A program made the position numbers and the translations under genes. The notes under the pieces are model-generated. The model had not been told where the DNA came from. It saw nothing but the letters and a program-made list of their open reading frames with translations, and did not search any database. This document shows positions 8,980 through 21,511 of a DNA stretch of 64,000 nt, in pieces. The DNA lies in assembly GCF_015751965.1 (NCBI RefSeq), contig NZ_JADOVH010000001.1, positions 124,001 to 188,000 of the forward strand, in the 5' to 3' direction. Each line of letters opens with the position of its first letter. Position 1 is the stretch's first letter. The DNA comes from Frigoribacterium sp. CG_9.8. GTDB taxonomy: Bacteria > Actinomycetota > Actinomycetes > Actinomycetales > Microbacteriaceae.

Positions 8980-11031
8980 GTGGTCACCGCCCTGTATCGC
9001 CGTTATCGGCCAGAGACTTTCGCCGAGCTGATCGGGCAGTCGCAGGTGACCGATCCGCTGCGCACCGCCCTGCGAAATGACCGGGTCAACCACGCGTATC
9101 TCTTCAGCGGACCGCGCGGCTGCGGCAAGACCACATCCGCCCGCATCCTGGCTCGCTGCCTGAACTGTGCCGAGGGCCCGACCGACACCCCGTGCGGAAT
9201 CTGCCCGAGTTGCATCGAGCTGAGCCGTGATGGCGGTGGATCGATGGATGTTGTCGAAATCGATGCCGCAAGTCACAACGGAGTCGACGACGCTCGTGAT
9301 CTGAGGGAGCGCGCCGTGTTCGCCCCGGCCCGGGATCGCTACAAGATCTTCATCCTCGACGAGGCGCACATGGTGACACCTCAGGGATTCAATGCGCTCC
9401 TCAAGATCGTCGAGGAGCCGCCGGAGCACGTCAAGTTCATCTTCGCGACGACCGAGCCGGAGAAGGTCATCGGCACCATCCGGTCGCGAACCCACCACTA
9501 TCCGTTTCGGCTTGTTCCGCCCGCGCAGATGCTTGAGTACGTGCAGTCGCTCTGCGTGAGTGAGCACGTGGATGTCGAGGCCGGCGTGCTCCCGCTCGTG
9601 GTGCGTGCCGGTGGCGGATCTGTTCGCGACACTCTGTCTCTGCTCGACCAGCTCATCGCCGGATCCGAAGGCTCATCCGTGCAATACGAGCGTGCGGTGG
9701 CCTTGCTCGGGTACACCCACGGTGCCCTGCTCAGCGAGGTCGTCGACGCGCTCGGTGCTCGGGATGCCTCGGCCGCATTCGCCGCGATCGACCGCGTGAT
9801 TCAAACCGGCCAGGATCCACGTCGGTTCGTCGAGGATCTGCTCGAACGGTTGCGTGACCTCATTATCGTGAGCGCGACGGGCCAGGGAGCTGCGGCTGTT
9901 CTGCGCGGTGTCCAAGCCGATGAGCTCGACCGGATGGCTCAGCAGGCAAGCAGATTTGGTACCGCGGAGCTTTCGCGGGCTGCGGATGTCGCCAATGCGG
10001 CCCTCACCGAGATGACTGGCGCGACATCCCCCCGCCTCCATCTCGAACTCATGATCGCGCGGGTGCTCGTGCCCGCCAGCGATGAGACCAACCGTGGCGC
10101 CCTCGCGCGCGTCGAGCGACTGGAACGTCGCATCGGTGTCGTCGACCCGGCGGCACCCGCCGCCACTGCCCCGGCTGCTCGAGTAGCGAGTGCCGTAATA
10201 GAAACCCCCAACGCTCACGGAGCACGTACCGGCGAGAGTGTCGAGGCTCCCGCTCTTTCCAGCGAGGCTCCCGCCTTTTCCAGCGCGCCTCCCGCCCTCT
10301 CCAGCGCGCCTCCCGGCCCGGTCTACGGGTTCAGGCCGGCCGATACCCCGGAGCCGGCTCCAGTTGCTCCTGTCCTGCCGAGCGTCGTCACCTTCCAGCA
10401 GGTGAAGGACAGCTGGCCCGAGATCCTCGAGCGGATCGAGAAAGCCAAGCGCAGCGCGTGGATGGTTGTATACACAGCGACGCCACTCGCTCTGCGCGAC
10501 GGCAACATCCTCGACCTCTCGTTCGCGAGCCAGACTGATGTGGACGCGCTCAAGCAGCGCACGACCCCCGGCGAGGGCGTCTCCGATTTCCTCAAGCAGG
10601 CGGTCTACGACGTTCTCGGATTCCGACCGCTGCTAACTGCACGCGCGGAAGCGGCCCGGGTGGACGAGCCCTTCGCGCCATCCGAAGCCCCTGCCGCGCC
10701 GCAACAGCAACAGCAGCAGCAGGAGGCGCCTGAGCCGACCGCGCCGGACATCGAGCCGCCGGTCCCCTCCGGTGCCACGTGGGAGACCGCGGTGATCACG
10801 GACGCCGAGCCAGAAACTAAGCCAAGGACCATGCCAGAGCCGAAGCGGATGCCCCCGCCGGTCGCCACGCAGGCTGAGAAGCCGGAGCGGGCGGCACCGA
10901 AACGTGCGGCTCCGGTCGCGACCGCCGACGGTAAGCAGCGCTACGGCGAATCCGTGGTGCGCGAGATCCTCGGGGCAAGCTTCATCGAAGAACAGACCGT
11001 GCCCCCCCGGGTCGCCCCGAGAGAGCAGTAG
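8980..11031 (+). CDS. dnaX: DNA polymerase III subunit gamma/tau
   Basis: A 683-residue clamp-loader ATPase. The N-terminal AAA+ module has Walker [13 protein letters not shown] (residues 45-56), four zinc-ligand cysteines (in LARCLNC to CGICPSC, about 60-80), Walker B FILDEAHM and sensor 1 FATTEPEKV. Domain III follows. From about residue 400 there is a proline/alanine-rich linker containing a roughly 21-bp in-frame tandem repeat (10,237-10,320) and a run of seven glutamines. A tau-like C-terminal domain comes after (about 470-560). The GTG start is six bases after TAGTCT (8968-8973), so translation may be leaderless. recR follows after two bases. Confidence 0.96.
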   Translation: MVTALYRRYRPETFAELIGQSQVTDPLRTALRNDRVNHAYLFSGPRGCGKTTSARILARCLNCAEGPTDTPCGICPSCIELSRDGGGSMDVVEIDAASHNGVDDARDLRERAVFAPARDRYKIFILDEAHMVTPQGFNALLKIVEEPPEHVKFIFATTEPEKVIGTIRSRTHHYPFRLVPPAQMLEYVQSLCVSEHVDVEAGVLPLVVRAGGGSVRDTLSLLDQLIAGSEGSSVQYERAVALLGYTHGALLSEVVDALGARDASAAFAAIDRVIQTGQDPRRFVEDLLERLRDLIIVSATGQGAAAVLRGVQADELDRMAQQASRFGTAELSRAADVANAALTEMTGATSPRLHLELMIARVLVPASDETNRGALARVERLERRIGVVDPAAPAATAPAARVASAVIETPNAHGARTGESVEAPALSSEAPAFSSAPPALSSAPPGPVYGFRPADTPEPAPVAPVLPSVVTFQQVKDSWPEILERIEKAKRSAWMVVYTATPLALRDGNILDLSFASQTDVDALKQRTTPGEGVSDFLKQAVYDVLGFRPLLTARAEAARVDEPFAPSEAPAAPQQQQQQQEAPEPTAPDIEPPVPSGATWETAVITDAEPETKPRTMPEPKRMPPPVATQAEKPERAAPKRAAPVATADGKQRYGESVVREILGASFIEEQTVPPRVAPREQ

Positions 11032-11033
11032 CC

Positions 11034-11633
11034 GTGTACGACGGAATCGTCCAGGACCTGATCGATGAGCTCGGCCGTCTGCCCGGCATCGGCCCGAAGT
11101 CAGCGCAGCGCATCGCCTTCCACATTCTGCAGACCGAGACTTTCGATGTCACCCGCCTCGCCGAGATCCTCATGACGGTCAAGGAAAAGGTGCGTTTCTG
11201 CGACGTGTGCGGCAATGTAACGGAGCAAGAGCTCTGCGGCATCTGCCGCGATCCGCGTCGTTCGCCCGCGACGATCTGCGTGGTCGAAGAGGCGAAGGAC
11301 GTCGTGGCGATTGAGCGCACCCGCGAGTTCAAGGGGCTCTATCACGTGCTCGGTGGCGCCATCAGCCCAATCGACGGCATCGGACCGGATGACCTGCGCA
11401 TCCGCCAGCTGATGCAGCGACTTGCCGATGGGGTGGTGACCGAGGTGATTATCGCGACCGATCCCAATCTCGAGGGTGAGGCGACGGCCACCTATCTGTC
11501 GCGAATGCTCATGCATCTCGACCTGCGGGTCACGCGGTTGGCCTCGGGGCTCCCGGTCGGCGGTGATCTCGAATACGCCGATGAGGTGACCTTGGGTCGC
11601 GCGTTTGAGGGCCGTCGCCTAGTAGAGAATTAG
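11034..11633 (+). CDS. recR: recombination mediator RecR
   Basis: A 199-residue protein of standard length. It has the helix-hairpin-helix start [18 protein letters not shown], a four-cysteine zinc finger ([16 protein letters not shown], about residues 57-72) and a Toprim domain (VVEEAKDV, and [17 protein letters not shown]). With RecF and RecO it helps load RecA at gapped DNA. The GTG start lies two bases after the dnaX stop, the usual dnaX-recR arrangement. Confidence 0.96.
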   Translation: MYDGIVQDLIDELGRLPGIGPKSAQRIAFHILQTETFDVTRLAEILMTVKEKVRFCDVCGNVTEQELCGICRDPRRSPATICVVEEAKDVVAIERTREFKGLYHVLGGAISPIDGIGPDDLRIRQLMQRLADGVVTEVIIATDPNLEGEATATYLSRMLMHLDLRVTRLASGLPVGGDLEYADEVTLGRAFEGRRLVEN

Positions 11634-11747
11634 ATCGAAAACCAAGTCAAAAACCAGGCCCCACGTCACAGAGCCGGCACACACCCGAGCAGCATTTAGG
11701 ATGGGGAGTCGGCCAGCAGTCGGCATCCCTACCCCCAGGAGTACCAC

Positions 11748-14110
<2,363 letters not shown>

Positions 14111-14137
14111 CTCGGTGCGGGCTCATGCACCGAACAA

Positions 14138-14188
14138 GCGTCAGGTGATGTAACAGGCGTCAGGTGATGTAACGCGCGTCAGGTGATG
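14138..14188. repeat. 19-bp tandem repeat at the 3' end of the L,D-transpeptidase gene
   Basis: Units beginning GCGTCAGGTGATG start at 14,138, 14,157 and 14,176. The third unit contains the C-terminal codons and stop of the leftward transpeptidase gene. The two outer copies look like duplications of the gene's end into the gap before asd. They carry no recognisable terminator. Confidence 0.85.
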
Positions 14189-14902
14189 CTGATAGGCGTG
14201 CCAAGCGGCAGCAGCTTCGCGAGTGCAGTGATGGCGTCATTCGATATCCGGATGCAGCCATGGCTGGCCGATTGCCCGATACTCGCTGCGTCATCGGTGC
14301 CATGCAAGCCAATTTGGCCGGGTCCGCCGCCGAAGCTGCTCAGCACTTCGGAAAAAGCGGAGAGGCCAAATGCGAAGGGACCATAGCCCGAGTTGGTCGG
14401 AGCGAGAAGCTCGGTGAGAAAGAAATTGCCGAGTGGAGTGGGAGTGCCTCCGGTGCCGGTCGCGACGGGGTAGGTCTTCACAAGAACATCGTTGTTGTAC
14501 AGCGAGAGGGTTTTCTCAGCGACGGATACCTGGAGGCTGTAGGTGAGGTTCGCCAGGGTGACCGAGCTCGCCAGTATCCAGCCCGTGCTGCCGTTGGGGC
14601 GTTGTGGTACCTGCACTTGAATCCACTTGCCCTGGGTCTTCACGACCAAAAAGGTCAGCGGCGCGCCCTGTGCTTGCGGATTACCGAGGGTGGACCATGA
14701 CCGCTCCGTCCGGTGTCTCAAACACTCGCACGTTCGGTCCCGTTGCCGTGGCAGCGCTGCCGATCGATGGTGCTGGTGCGCTGGCGGTGGCAACAGGAGA
14801 TTCAGTCCTGTCGTCGCGCCGGATTTCCGGTGCGCATCCGGTGAGCAGGAGTACGGCGATCATGAGGGCACCGATGGTGGCTGCGAAGCGGCCTGATGGC
14901 AT
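14179..14902 (-). pseudogene. L,D-transpeptidase lipoprotein, split by a frameshift
   Basis: Two frames together make one protein. The first, from ATG at 14,902, has a lipoprotein signal (MIAVLLLTGC) and runs to VRVFETPDGA before going out of frame and stopping at 14,681. The second resumes with SWSTLGNPQAQGAPLTFLVV and ends with a YkuD catalytic domain containing HGTDDAAS and SHGCIR, the active-site cysteine motif. Removing one base from the CC at 14,701-14,702 (a G in the coding sense) restores the frame as PDGASWSTLGNP. YkuD enzymes make 3-3 peptidoglycan cross-links. The break could be a real inactivation, slippage or a sequencing error. Confidence 0.8.
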
Positions 14903-15018
14903 TGTGTCTTTCGAAAACGGGGAATGGATCGGATGCTGCGGAACGACTCCCGCAAACAGCACAGATCCGCTGGACATGGTTTGCGCAACCGATGCCCAGC
15001 GGATCCAGTGATTGTTCA

Positions 15019-15987
15019 CTAGCCTGCGAAGCTGGCCTTGCCCGAAATCGGGGTGGCCGGAGCGGCGATGGCGGTGCCGTCAGCAACGACCGTGACTTCG
15101 ACGCGTGCACCACTGCGAGCATCGGAGTTGGCGGTAAGGGTGTAGGTGCCGAGGGTCGCGTTCGGGAGAACGAACTTGACAGTTACCGCACCGTTTTCGT
15201 CTGCGACGATCGGGTCTCCGTAGCTGTTACCCGACTCGCCTGTTCCGTATCCTGGCTGCACGGACTCACCGGGAATGAAGCCGGTGATCGTCACGGTCAC
15301 ACCCGCGCCCGTGGTGAACTCGGATAGCGTGACCGAGGTCGCCGATGCTGTCGCCGTCGACTCTGGCGTGAACACGCTTGTCACACCGTTCCAGGTCATA
15401 GAAGAGATCGTTGCTGACGTGCCTGGGTTGACGAACGCACCATAGGCGAGGATCGAGACATCCTCGCCGAGGGCGGCCGCGAACGCGGTGAGCGTCGCGG
15501 AATCGCCTGCGTCGTAAGCGGTGCCGTTGCCATTCGGGGCGTCGGCGGCAGCGATTGCCTGGGAGGTGATCCACGTACCGGAAACTGACGGCTGTCCGGC
15601 AACCTCCGGTCGGAGCGTGGTGAACCCGTCGGTTCCAGCAGCGAAGACCGGCACTTGGAAGTAGGCATTCCCGCTTTCGACCCGCAAATCGGCGTCCGTG
15701 ACGAGACCGACGAGGCCAGACGTCGGAGTGTTGCCGTTCAGAATCTGACCGGTGACTACCAGCCCCGAAGCCGAATCCGAGACCGTAGTGGCGGGGGTGG
15801 CGTTCCCCTTGAACCAGTTCCTCGCGTACGGGGATGCTTCAGTTCCGAAGTCCGCGGCCTTCACGTAATTGGTTGTCGGAGTCGGAGTCGGAGTCAGAGT
15901 CGGCATCGCCGCAGCCGCGGTGAGGGCGCTCGATCCTCCGATGAGGGCGAGAACTGCGCCCGTGGCGATTATGCGCTTGATTTTCAT
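15019..15987 (-). CDS. secreted protein of unknown function with signal peptide
   Basis: A 322-residue exported protein. Residues 1-28 form a signal peptide (MKIKRIIATGAVLALIGGSS, then a cleavage site near AAAA). A short Thr-Pro repeat (TPTPTPTT) is encoded by a hexanucleotide GGAGTC repeat near 15,885. The mature part is rich in Thr, Ser, Gly and Ala with beta-strand-like patterning and has no cysteine. The last about 90 residues resemble an immunoglobulin-like beta domain (VTITGFIPGESV, ending in YTLTANSDARSGARVEVTV). It resembles the large surface proteins of Microbacteriaceae, but no function is known. There is no LPXTG or other anchor at the C-terminus. Confidence 0.78.
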   Translation of the reverse strand: MKIKRIIATGAVLALIGGSSALTAAAAMPTLTPTPTPTTNYVKAADFGTEASPYARNWFKGNATPATTVSDSASGLVVTGQILNGNTPTSGLVGLVTDADLRVESGNAYFQVPVFAAGTDGFTTLRPEVAGQPSVSGTWITSQAIAAADAPNGNGTAYDAGDSATLTAFAAALGEDVSILAYGAFVNPGTSATISSMTWNGVTSVFTPESTATASATSVTLSEFTTGAGVTVTITGFIPGESVQPGYGTGESGNSYGDPIVADENGAVTVKFVLPNATLGTYTLTANSDARSGARVEVTVVADGTAIAAPATPISGKASFAG

Positions 15988-16178
15988 GCAGTGTCCGTTC
16001 GTCTGGTGAAGGCAACCGGCGAAAGGGGATGGCCCGGGAATGGAGATCCGCTCGAGTTTCGCGTTGACGCCCTCAGTACAGAGGAATTATTACGATAAAG
16101 CCATTCCTTTTTTCCCCGCACACGGGGTGCGAGCCTGTGCATGGACAAGGGCCAGATTCCCCGCCGTAAACTGGGGAT

Positions 16179-17660
16179 GTGACTATTTCAGGCAAAACCG
16201 TCGATGTCGTGCTGATCGGCGGCGGCATCATGAGCGCCACCCTCGGCGCCCTCATCAAGCAACTCCAGCCCGACTGGAGTATGCAGATCTTCGAAAGACT
16301 CGGCGATGTGGCGCTCGAGAGCTCCAACCCGTGGAACAACGCCGGCACCGGCCACTCCGCTCTGTGTGAACTCAACTACACGCCGGAAAAAGCTGACGGC
16401 TCAATAGACATCTCCGGCGCTGTGAAGGTGAACGAGCAATTTCAGGTGTCGCGCCAATTCTGGTCTTACTTCATCGGCAAAGATCTGCTGCCAGATCCGC
16501 AGGCCTTCATCAACCCGGTGCCGCACATGAGCTTCGTCTGGGGCACTGAGAATGTCGACTACCTGCGCCGTCGGCAGGAGGCGCTCGCCGGGCATCCGCT
16601 ATTCGCCGGGATGGAGTTCAGCGATGACCCGAAGGTGATCCGCTCCTGGGTGCCCGCCATGATCCCGGGACGTCGCAAAGACCAGCCCATCGCTGCGACC
16701 CGCATCGATGCGGGAACCGACGTGGATTTTGGGGCACTCACTCACGGGTTGTTCGACTATCTCACCTCCCACAGTGCTGCGCTGATCACCGAGCACGCGG
16801 TCACGAACATCACTCGCCAGAAAGACGGTTTGTGGCGCTTGCGTGTAGTGCAGGAGGTCGGAGGCACCCCCCAGGATGTGCGCGCCCGTTTCGTCTTCGT
16901 CGGGGCTGGCGGCGGCGCACTTCGGCTACTGCAAAAGTCGGGAATCCCCGAGATCAAGGGCTTTGGCGGATTCCCGGTGAGCGGCGAATTTCTCCGCACC
17001 GACAATCCGGAGGTCGTCGCGCGCCACCAGGCGAAGGTGTATGGCAAGCCTGCGCTTGGCGCACCGCCGATGTCGATGCCACACCTCGACACGCGGGTCG
17101 TTAACGGCGAAGCGAGCCTGATGTTCGGGCCCTACGCCGGCTTCAACACCAAGTTTCTCAAGAACGGATCTTGGTTCGACCTGTTCGCTACGATCCGCCC
17201 GCACAACCTCATCCCCATGATCGCTGCCGGTGCCTCGAATCTGGGCCTCGTGCGCTATCTTGTGTCGCAACTTGCCGCATCGAAGTCGACGAAGTTCACG
17301 GAGCTGCGGGAATTCATGCCGACCGCCGACCCAAAGGACTGGTACAGCATCACCGCAGGACAGCGAGTGCAGGTGATCAAGAAAGACAAGGAGAAGGGCG
17401 GCGTGCTCCAGTTCGGCACCGAGGTCATCACCTCCGCAGACGGCTCCATCGCCGGATTGCTCGGTGCATCGCCCGGGGCATCCACTGCCGTTCCGATCAT
17501 GCTTGATGTACTCGCTCGCTGCTTCCCCAACCGCATCGCGGGCTGGACACCGAAACTGCGCGAGATGGTACCGACGTACGGGCAGTCGCTCTCAGAGGAC
17601 CCCACGCTTGCCATGAAGACGCTCGGATCCACCAAGAAGGCGCTGGAGATCGCGCAGTAG
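16179..17660 (+). CDS. mqo: malate:quinone oxidoreductase
   Basis: A 493-residue FAD-dependent enzyme that oxidises malate to oxaloacetate and passes electrons to the quinone pool at the inner membrane face. The N-terminal FAD motif VVLIGGGIMSATLGALI and the family segment SSNPWNNAGTGHSALCELNYTP are both clear. The length matches the family. The GTG start is exactly six bases after TAAACT (16,167-16,172), suggesting a leaderless transcript. It is monocistronic and divergent from the secreted protein gene. Confidence 0.95.
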   Translation: MTISGKTVDVVLIGGGIMSATLGALIKQLQPDWSMQIFERLGDVALESSNPWNNAGTGHSALCELNYTPEKADGSIDISGAVKVNEQFQVSRQFWSYFIGKDLLPDPQAFINPVPHMSFVWGTENVDYLRRRQEALAGHPLFAGMEFSDDPKVIRSWVPAMIPGRRKDQPIAATRIDAGTDVDFGALTHGLFDYLTSHSAALITEHAVTNITRQKDGLWRLRVVQEVGGTPQDVRARFVFVGAGGGALRLLQKSGIPEIKGFGGFPVSGEFLRTDNPEVVARHQAKVYGKPALGAPPMSMPHLDTRVVNGEASLMFGPYAGFNTKFLKNGSWFDLFATIRPHNLIPMIAAGASNLGLVRYLVSQLAASKSTKFTELREFMPTADPKDWYSITAGQRVQVIKKDKEKGGVLQFGTEVITSADGSIAGLLGASPGASTAVPIMLDVLARCFPNRIAGWTPKLREMVPTYGQSLSEDPTLAMKTLGSTKKALEIAQ

Positions 17661-17753
17661 AGAGCCGATACGCAAGAAATCATTGTGAAACGGGGTACAT
17701 CTTCGTTGGGCCCGATGTCAGACTGAGTTCGGGCTTAAACAGGAGGGAACCGC

Positions 17754-19010
17754 ATGCCCCTCGGACTGTCGACGCAACTCACGCCAAAGCAACTCGCGCC
17801 AAAGCAACTCAGGCCAAACCAACTCACGCCGCGCATCCCGAGCCGGTCATTCGACGGTGCACTCAACGCGGTGGCCTACACGTGCCTCATATGCGCGGTC
17901 GTGTCGACTGTGGCTTTCCAGCTTTTCCGTCCCTCCGCGATTCTCTGGCCCGCCATGGTGGCGATCGCTCCGATGCTCATTTTGCTTTTTCTGAGTGCTC
18001 GCACGCGAGACATCTGTTTTTCGATCGCGTACCTGCTAGTGGGGGCCTCCTGCACGTTTCTATTCGTGCTGACCTTCTACTTGCAGAGTCCCGCGCTCAT
18101 CGAGAGCGACGCGCTCGCCCTCCCGATGGTTGCGCTCGTCATGGTGGGCGGATCCGCCAGCCATCTCGCGCAGAGGCTGGCATGGTGCACAGCCGGTTAT
18201 CTCTGTGCGGAGATCAGCGCTGGCACGGCCATCGTCTTGACGGACCAGCCCTGGAAGTTTGACGCCACGACTCTTCTTGCGTACGCCGTCGTCTCGCTCA
18301 TCTTCATTGTCAGCTGTATCAGTCGCCGCAGTTCGCGCCGCTTCCAGCCGATGTTGCATCGAGCCGGCCGCGATGAGCAGCTTGCTGAGATGAGACACCG
18401 CATCGAGGTCAAGGCCGCGTCGATGTTGCACGACACCGTGCTGAGCCATCTCAGTGCCATTGCAAACTCGGTCGAGAATGACCTTGATCCAGATCTTCGT
18501 GTACAGGTCGATCACGATCTCGAGATTCTGAGCGGGGATGAGTGGCTCACCGAAGCCGAGCCTCGGGTTGACCCAGCCCTCCAGCAGCGCTGGGAGCAGT
18601 CTCCGGTCTACGGTGCAATCACCGAAGCTCGCATTTTCGGACTCGAGATCGAATGCACTGGCGACTTCGACGCGGTGTCGCGGCTCGGTGCAGAGCCCTC
18701 CGGCGCTCTCGGCCTCGCGGTAAAACAGTGCCTCGTCAATGTGCTTCACCATTCGGGACTCACCCGGGCAGAGGTCGCTGTGTTCGATTCGGAAGCGGAT
18801 GTCTCGGTGATGGTGATCGACGCCGGTCGTGGATTTAACGTGGCGGAAACGGCTCCCGACCGTCTCGGCATCCGCAATTCGGTGCGCTACCGCATCGAGG
18901 CTGTCGGCGGCACGGTGCAGCTCTGGTCTACTGTCGGCCGTGGCACATCCATCATGATCAGCGTGCCATCGCGCTCTTCTGAACACTCCCCGGGAGTGGA
19001 TTCGTCGTGA
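17754..19010 (+). CDS. membrane sensor histidine kinase (HATPase_c)
   Basis: A 418-residue kinase. After a repetitive N-terminus (a 15-bp tandem repeat at 17,775-17,830 encodes Q-L-x-P-K units) come about six membrane segments (residues 40-190). A dimerisation helix with LHDTVLSHL (about residue 225) supplies the likely phosphoacceptor histidine. A C-terminal ATPase domain follows, with N-box-like QCLVNVLHHSG and G-box DAGRGF. The layout fits NarL/DesK-type kinases. It overlaps the next gene by four bases (GTGA), and a response regulator follows two genes down. No sensing motif for a particular signal is seen. Confidence 0.82.
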   Translation: MPLGLSTQLTPKQLAPKQLRPNQLTPRIPSRSFDGALNAVAYTCLICAVVSTVAFQLFRPSAILWPAMVAIAPMLILLFLSARTRDICFSIAYLLVGASCTFLFVLTFYLQSPALIESDALALPMVALVMVGGSASHLAQRLAWCTAGYLCAEISAGTAIVLTDQPWKFDATTLLAYAVVSLIFIVSCISRRSSRRFQPMLHRAGRDEQLAEMRHRIEVKAASMLHDTVLSHLSAIANSVENDLDPDLRVQVDHDLEILSGDEWLTEAEPRVDPALQQRWEQSPVYGAITEARIFGLEIECTGDFDAVSRLGAEPSGALGLAVKQCLVNVLHHSGLTRAEVAVFDSEADVSVMVIDAGRGFNVAETAPDRLGIRNSVRYRIEAVGGTVQLWSTVGRGTSIMISVPSRSSEHSPGVDSS

Positions 19011-20170
19011 CCACTCTCGAACGTACGCGTCAGCAACTCGACCCGGTGGGAACTGCCGGGGCGGCTCCGGTCGCGATCTTCCTGTGCTCGGGTGCGCTGC
19101 TATATGCGACCTTCATGACGCTGCGCAGCCAGAGTGAAATCTCCCATCCGGTGTTCGCGCTCCTCGCCCTTGCGTTGCTCGGTATCGCCGCACTCATCAT
19201 CATCTGCGCCGTGACCCCCACCCGTGCCCCGCTCACCAGAGGCACCCATGTGGCAGCGCATGCCATTGCTTTGGCTGCGATCGTCTGCGAGGCACTCGGA
19301 CAGTTTGGATCCAACGCCTTTATTCGAACCGACTGGGGTCCGGTGACCTTCGGGGTCCTCCTGGTGGCGCTCGGCCCCTACCGCCCCGCTCGGGAGATCG
19401 CGTCCTGCGGGGTGTGTTCGGCGATCGTGATCGGCGTCATCACCTTCCTGCAGGTACCGTCCTTCGTCACTCCCGGTCCGGCTCTCGCCTTTATCGCGCT
19501 TGCCGTCACTCCGATGCTCGCGCTGTGCCTTTCGGCCGCAGCGTTCTCGCACGGGGTCGTCGCGTCAATCGAGCGGTGGCAGGCGCAGGCAGAGGAGACA
19601 TCCGTGAGCCTGGTACGCGAGCTCCGAACCGGGATCGCTCGATCAGTACAGCAGGACCGCGTCACCATCCTCAATCGTGACGTCCTGCCGTTCTTCACCG
19701 GGGTGCTTGCGCGAGGCACAGTCTCGGATATCGACCGGGATCGTGCGCGCTCGATCGCCGAATCGATCCGTCAGGTGATGGTCGAAGAGGTGGACCGCTC
19801 CTGGCTCGAGTCCCTCGTAGAATCTGGCGGGGTCCAGCGCCGGAATCGCCCGGGGGCAGCCCGCGTGGTGGTGAGTGACCCGCACCGCGTGGCTCCTGCG
19901 ATGACGGTCAGCCAGCGCACCGCGATCCGCGCGTTCCTCGTGGCGTTCACAGACATCCCGGACTTCACTCGCGATCAGCTGCGAATTATCTTCACTGACT
20001 TCCAGGGTCGCCGTGAGGGGATCATCACCGCGCAATTGCCATTCTTCGACTCCGCGATGCGGTCCGCGTTCGCTCCATTTTTCGCTGTCTTACGTGCTGT
20101 TTTCGCCAATTTGGAGGTCGAATACATCCGACCCGAGCTCACACTAAGGTTCTCCTATGACGACGCCTAG
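19007..20170 (+). CDS. membrane protein paired with the sensor kinase, kinase-like but without catalytic motifs
   Basis: A 387-residue protein with about five N-terminal membrane segments (residues 20-185) and a cytoplasmic half with long helices (residues 195-275). The overall plan resembles the preceding kinase, but I see no histidine box and no HATPase N or G boxes. It starts with GTG overlapping the kinase stop and overlaps the response regulator start. This fixed position suggests an accessory sensor or a degenerate kinase that dimerises with the upstream one. That is inference; the protein is not recognised. Confidence 0.65.
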   Translation: MTTLERTRQQLDPVGTAGAAPVAIFLCSGALLYATFMTLRSQSEISHPVFALLALALLGIAALIIICAVTPTRAPLTRGTHVAAHAIALAAIVCEALGQFGSNAFIRTDWGPVTFGVLLVALGPYRPAREIASCGVCSAIVIGVITFLQVPSFVTPGPALAFIALAVTPMLALCLSAAAFSHGVVASIERWQAQAEETSVSLVRELRTGIARSVQQDRVTILNRDVLPFFTGVLARGTVSDIDRDRARSIAESIRQVMVEEVDRSWLESLVESGGVQRRNRPGAARVVVSDPHRVAPAMTVSQRTAIRAFLVAFTDIPDFTRDQLRIIFTDFQGRREGIITAQLPFFDSAMRSAFAPFFAVLRAVFANLEVEYIRPELTLRFSYDDA

Positions 20171-20831
20171 CCCGGTTTCGGGTGACCCCGTGCGCCGCGT
20201 GCGGCTCGCCATTCTCGACGACCACGAGGTGCTTCTCGACAGCCTGTCGAGCTGGATTGGCGCAAACGCCCCCGATTTCGACCTCGTGCTGAGTGCGGGC
20301 AGCTGGGTGCAGCTCGTGCACAGCGATAACTTTCCGACCGAGCTCGTCTTCATCGATTTTCAGCTCAAAGAATCGGTGTCGATCGAGGCGCGGGTGCGTA
20401 CCTGCCGGGCCGCCGGGGCAAAGGTCATTGTGTTATCGAGCCTCGATACGCGTGAGGCGCGCGAGCGGGCACTGAAGGCGGGGGCATCCGCTTTTCTTTC
20501 CAAGGCTATTCCGATGCGCGAGGTGATGGATAGCGCTCGGGAAGTGATGGGCGTCGAGGCCGGGGAGAATATGCAGAAGGACTGGAGACCGCTGCCGGTC
20601 GGTGCGTTGCACCAGCTGCGTCCCAAGTTGAGCCGTGGCGAGGAACAGGCATTTAAACTCTATGTGGTCGGTTTCAGCACCATCGAAGTCGCCAGTCAAA
20701 TGAATGTGCAGTACGAGACCGCCAAGACCTACCTGCGTCGGGTGCGGGAAAAATATACCAAAGCAAACAGACCGGCAAGCAAAAAAGCGGATCTGATCCG
20801 CCGGGCCGCCGAGGACGGATATCTCCAATAG
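20157..20831 (+). CDS. LuxR/NarL-like response regulator
   Basis: A 224-residue regulator. The receiver domain has the acidic pair in LAILDDHEV (residues 16-24), the probable phospho-acceptor D in VFIDFQL (about 64), and the conserved Ser/Thr and Lys in VIVLSSLD and AFLSKAI. A C-terminal helix-turn-helix follows a linker (LSRGEEQAFKLYVVGFST to YETAKTYLRRVREKY, about 158-200), as in NarL proteins though somewhat diverged. It is the natural partner of the kinase upstream. It overlaps its upstream neighbour by 14 bases and the thymidine kinase gene by one base. Confidence 0.85.
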   Translation: MTTPSPVSGDPVRRVRLAILDDHEVLLDSLSSWIGANAPDFDLVLSAGSWVQLVHSDNFPTELVFIDFQLKESVSIEARVRTCRAAGAKVIVLSSLDTREARERALKAGASAFLSKAIPMREVMDSAREVMGVEAGENMQKDWRPLPVGALHQLRPKLSRGEEQAFKLYVVGFSTIEVASQMNVQYETAKTYLRRVREKYTKANRPASKKADLIRRAAEDGYLQ

Positions 20832-21511
20832 TGGCAAAGCTCTATTTTCGCTACGGCGCGATGAACAGCGGTAAGAGCACGGCGATGCTCCAGGCCGCGT
20901 ACAACTATGAGGAGCGCGGACAGCAAGTGCTGTTGGCGAAGCCATCCGTCGACACCCGAGGTGACGGTGGCATCGTCTCGCGGCTTGGTGTTGCGCGTCC
21001 GGTCGACTTCGTCATTGCTCCGGATGACGATGTCTTCTCCCTGTTCGAGAGTCAGCGCGCTCGTGTTCTCACCGCGACCGGCGTGAACGTGAGCTGCCTG
21101 CTCGTTGATGAGGCGCAGTTTCTCAGCGAGACGCAGGTGGACGACCTGCTGCGGATTGCGATCATCGAGCAAGTGCCGGTGCTGGCCTACGGCATCCGCA
21201 CCGACTTCCAGACTGTGGCATTTCCCGGGAGCCGCCGCCTACTAGAGATCGCCCACTCACTCGAGGAGCTGAAGACGATCTGCCGCTGCGGCCGCAAAGC
21301 TGTATTCAACGCGCGCAAGGTCGATGGGCGATTCATCTTCGATGGCGACCAGGTTGCTATCGATGGGGCACTCGAAGTGACGTACGAGTCTCTCTGTGGC
21401 GCCTGCTACCTCGAAGAGAGTCACGGCCGGCTCGGTAGTGATCGTCGCCGAGTGCTCGTCGATCAGCCTCCCACGGTCTACGGATCGGCGCCCGACGCGG
21501 ACTTTGAGTAG
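20831..21511 (+). CDS. tdk: thymidine kinase (class II)
   Basis: A 226-residue cytoplasmic enzyme that phosphorylates thymidine for salvage. Key motifs are the P-loop GAMNSGKSTAML (residues 9-20), the Walker B DEAQFL, the lasso segment with AYGIRTDFQ, and zinc-ligand cysteines in CRCG and CGAC. The GTG start shares its first base with the stop of the response regulator gene, so tdk appears cotranscribed with a two-component system, which is unusual for a salvage enzyme. Confidence 0.93.
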   Translation: MAKLYFRYGAMNSGKSTAMLQAAYNYEERGQQVLLAKPSVDTRGDGGIVSRLGVARPVDFVIAPDDDVFSLFESQRARVLTATGVNVSCLLVDEAQFLSETQVDDLLRIAIIEQVPVLAYGIRTDFQTVAFPGSRRLLEIAHSLEELKTICRCGRKAVFNARKVDGRFIFDGDQVAIDGALEVTYESLCGACYLEESHGRLGSDRRRVLVDQPPTVYGSAPDADFE

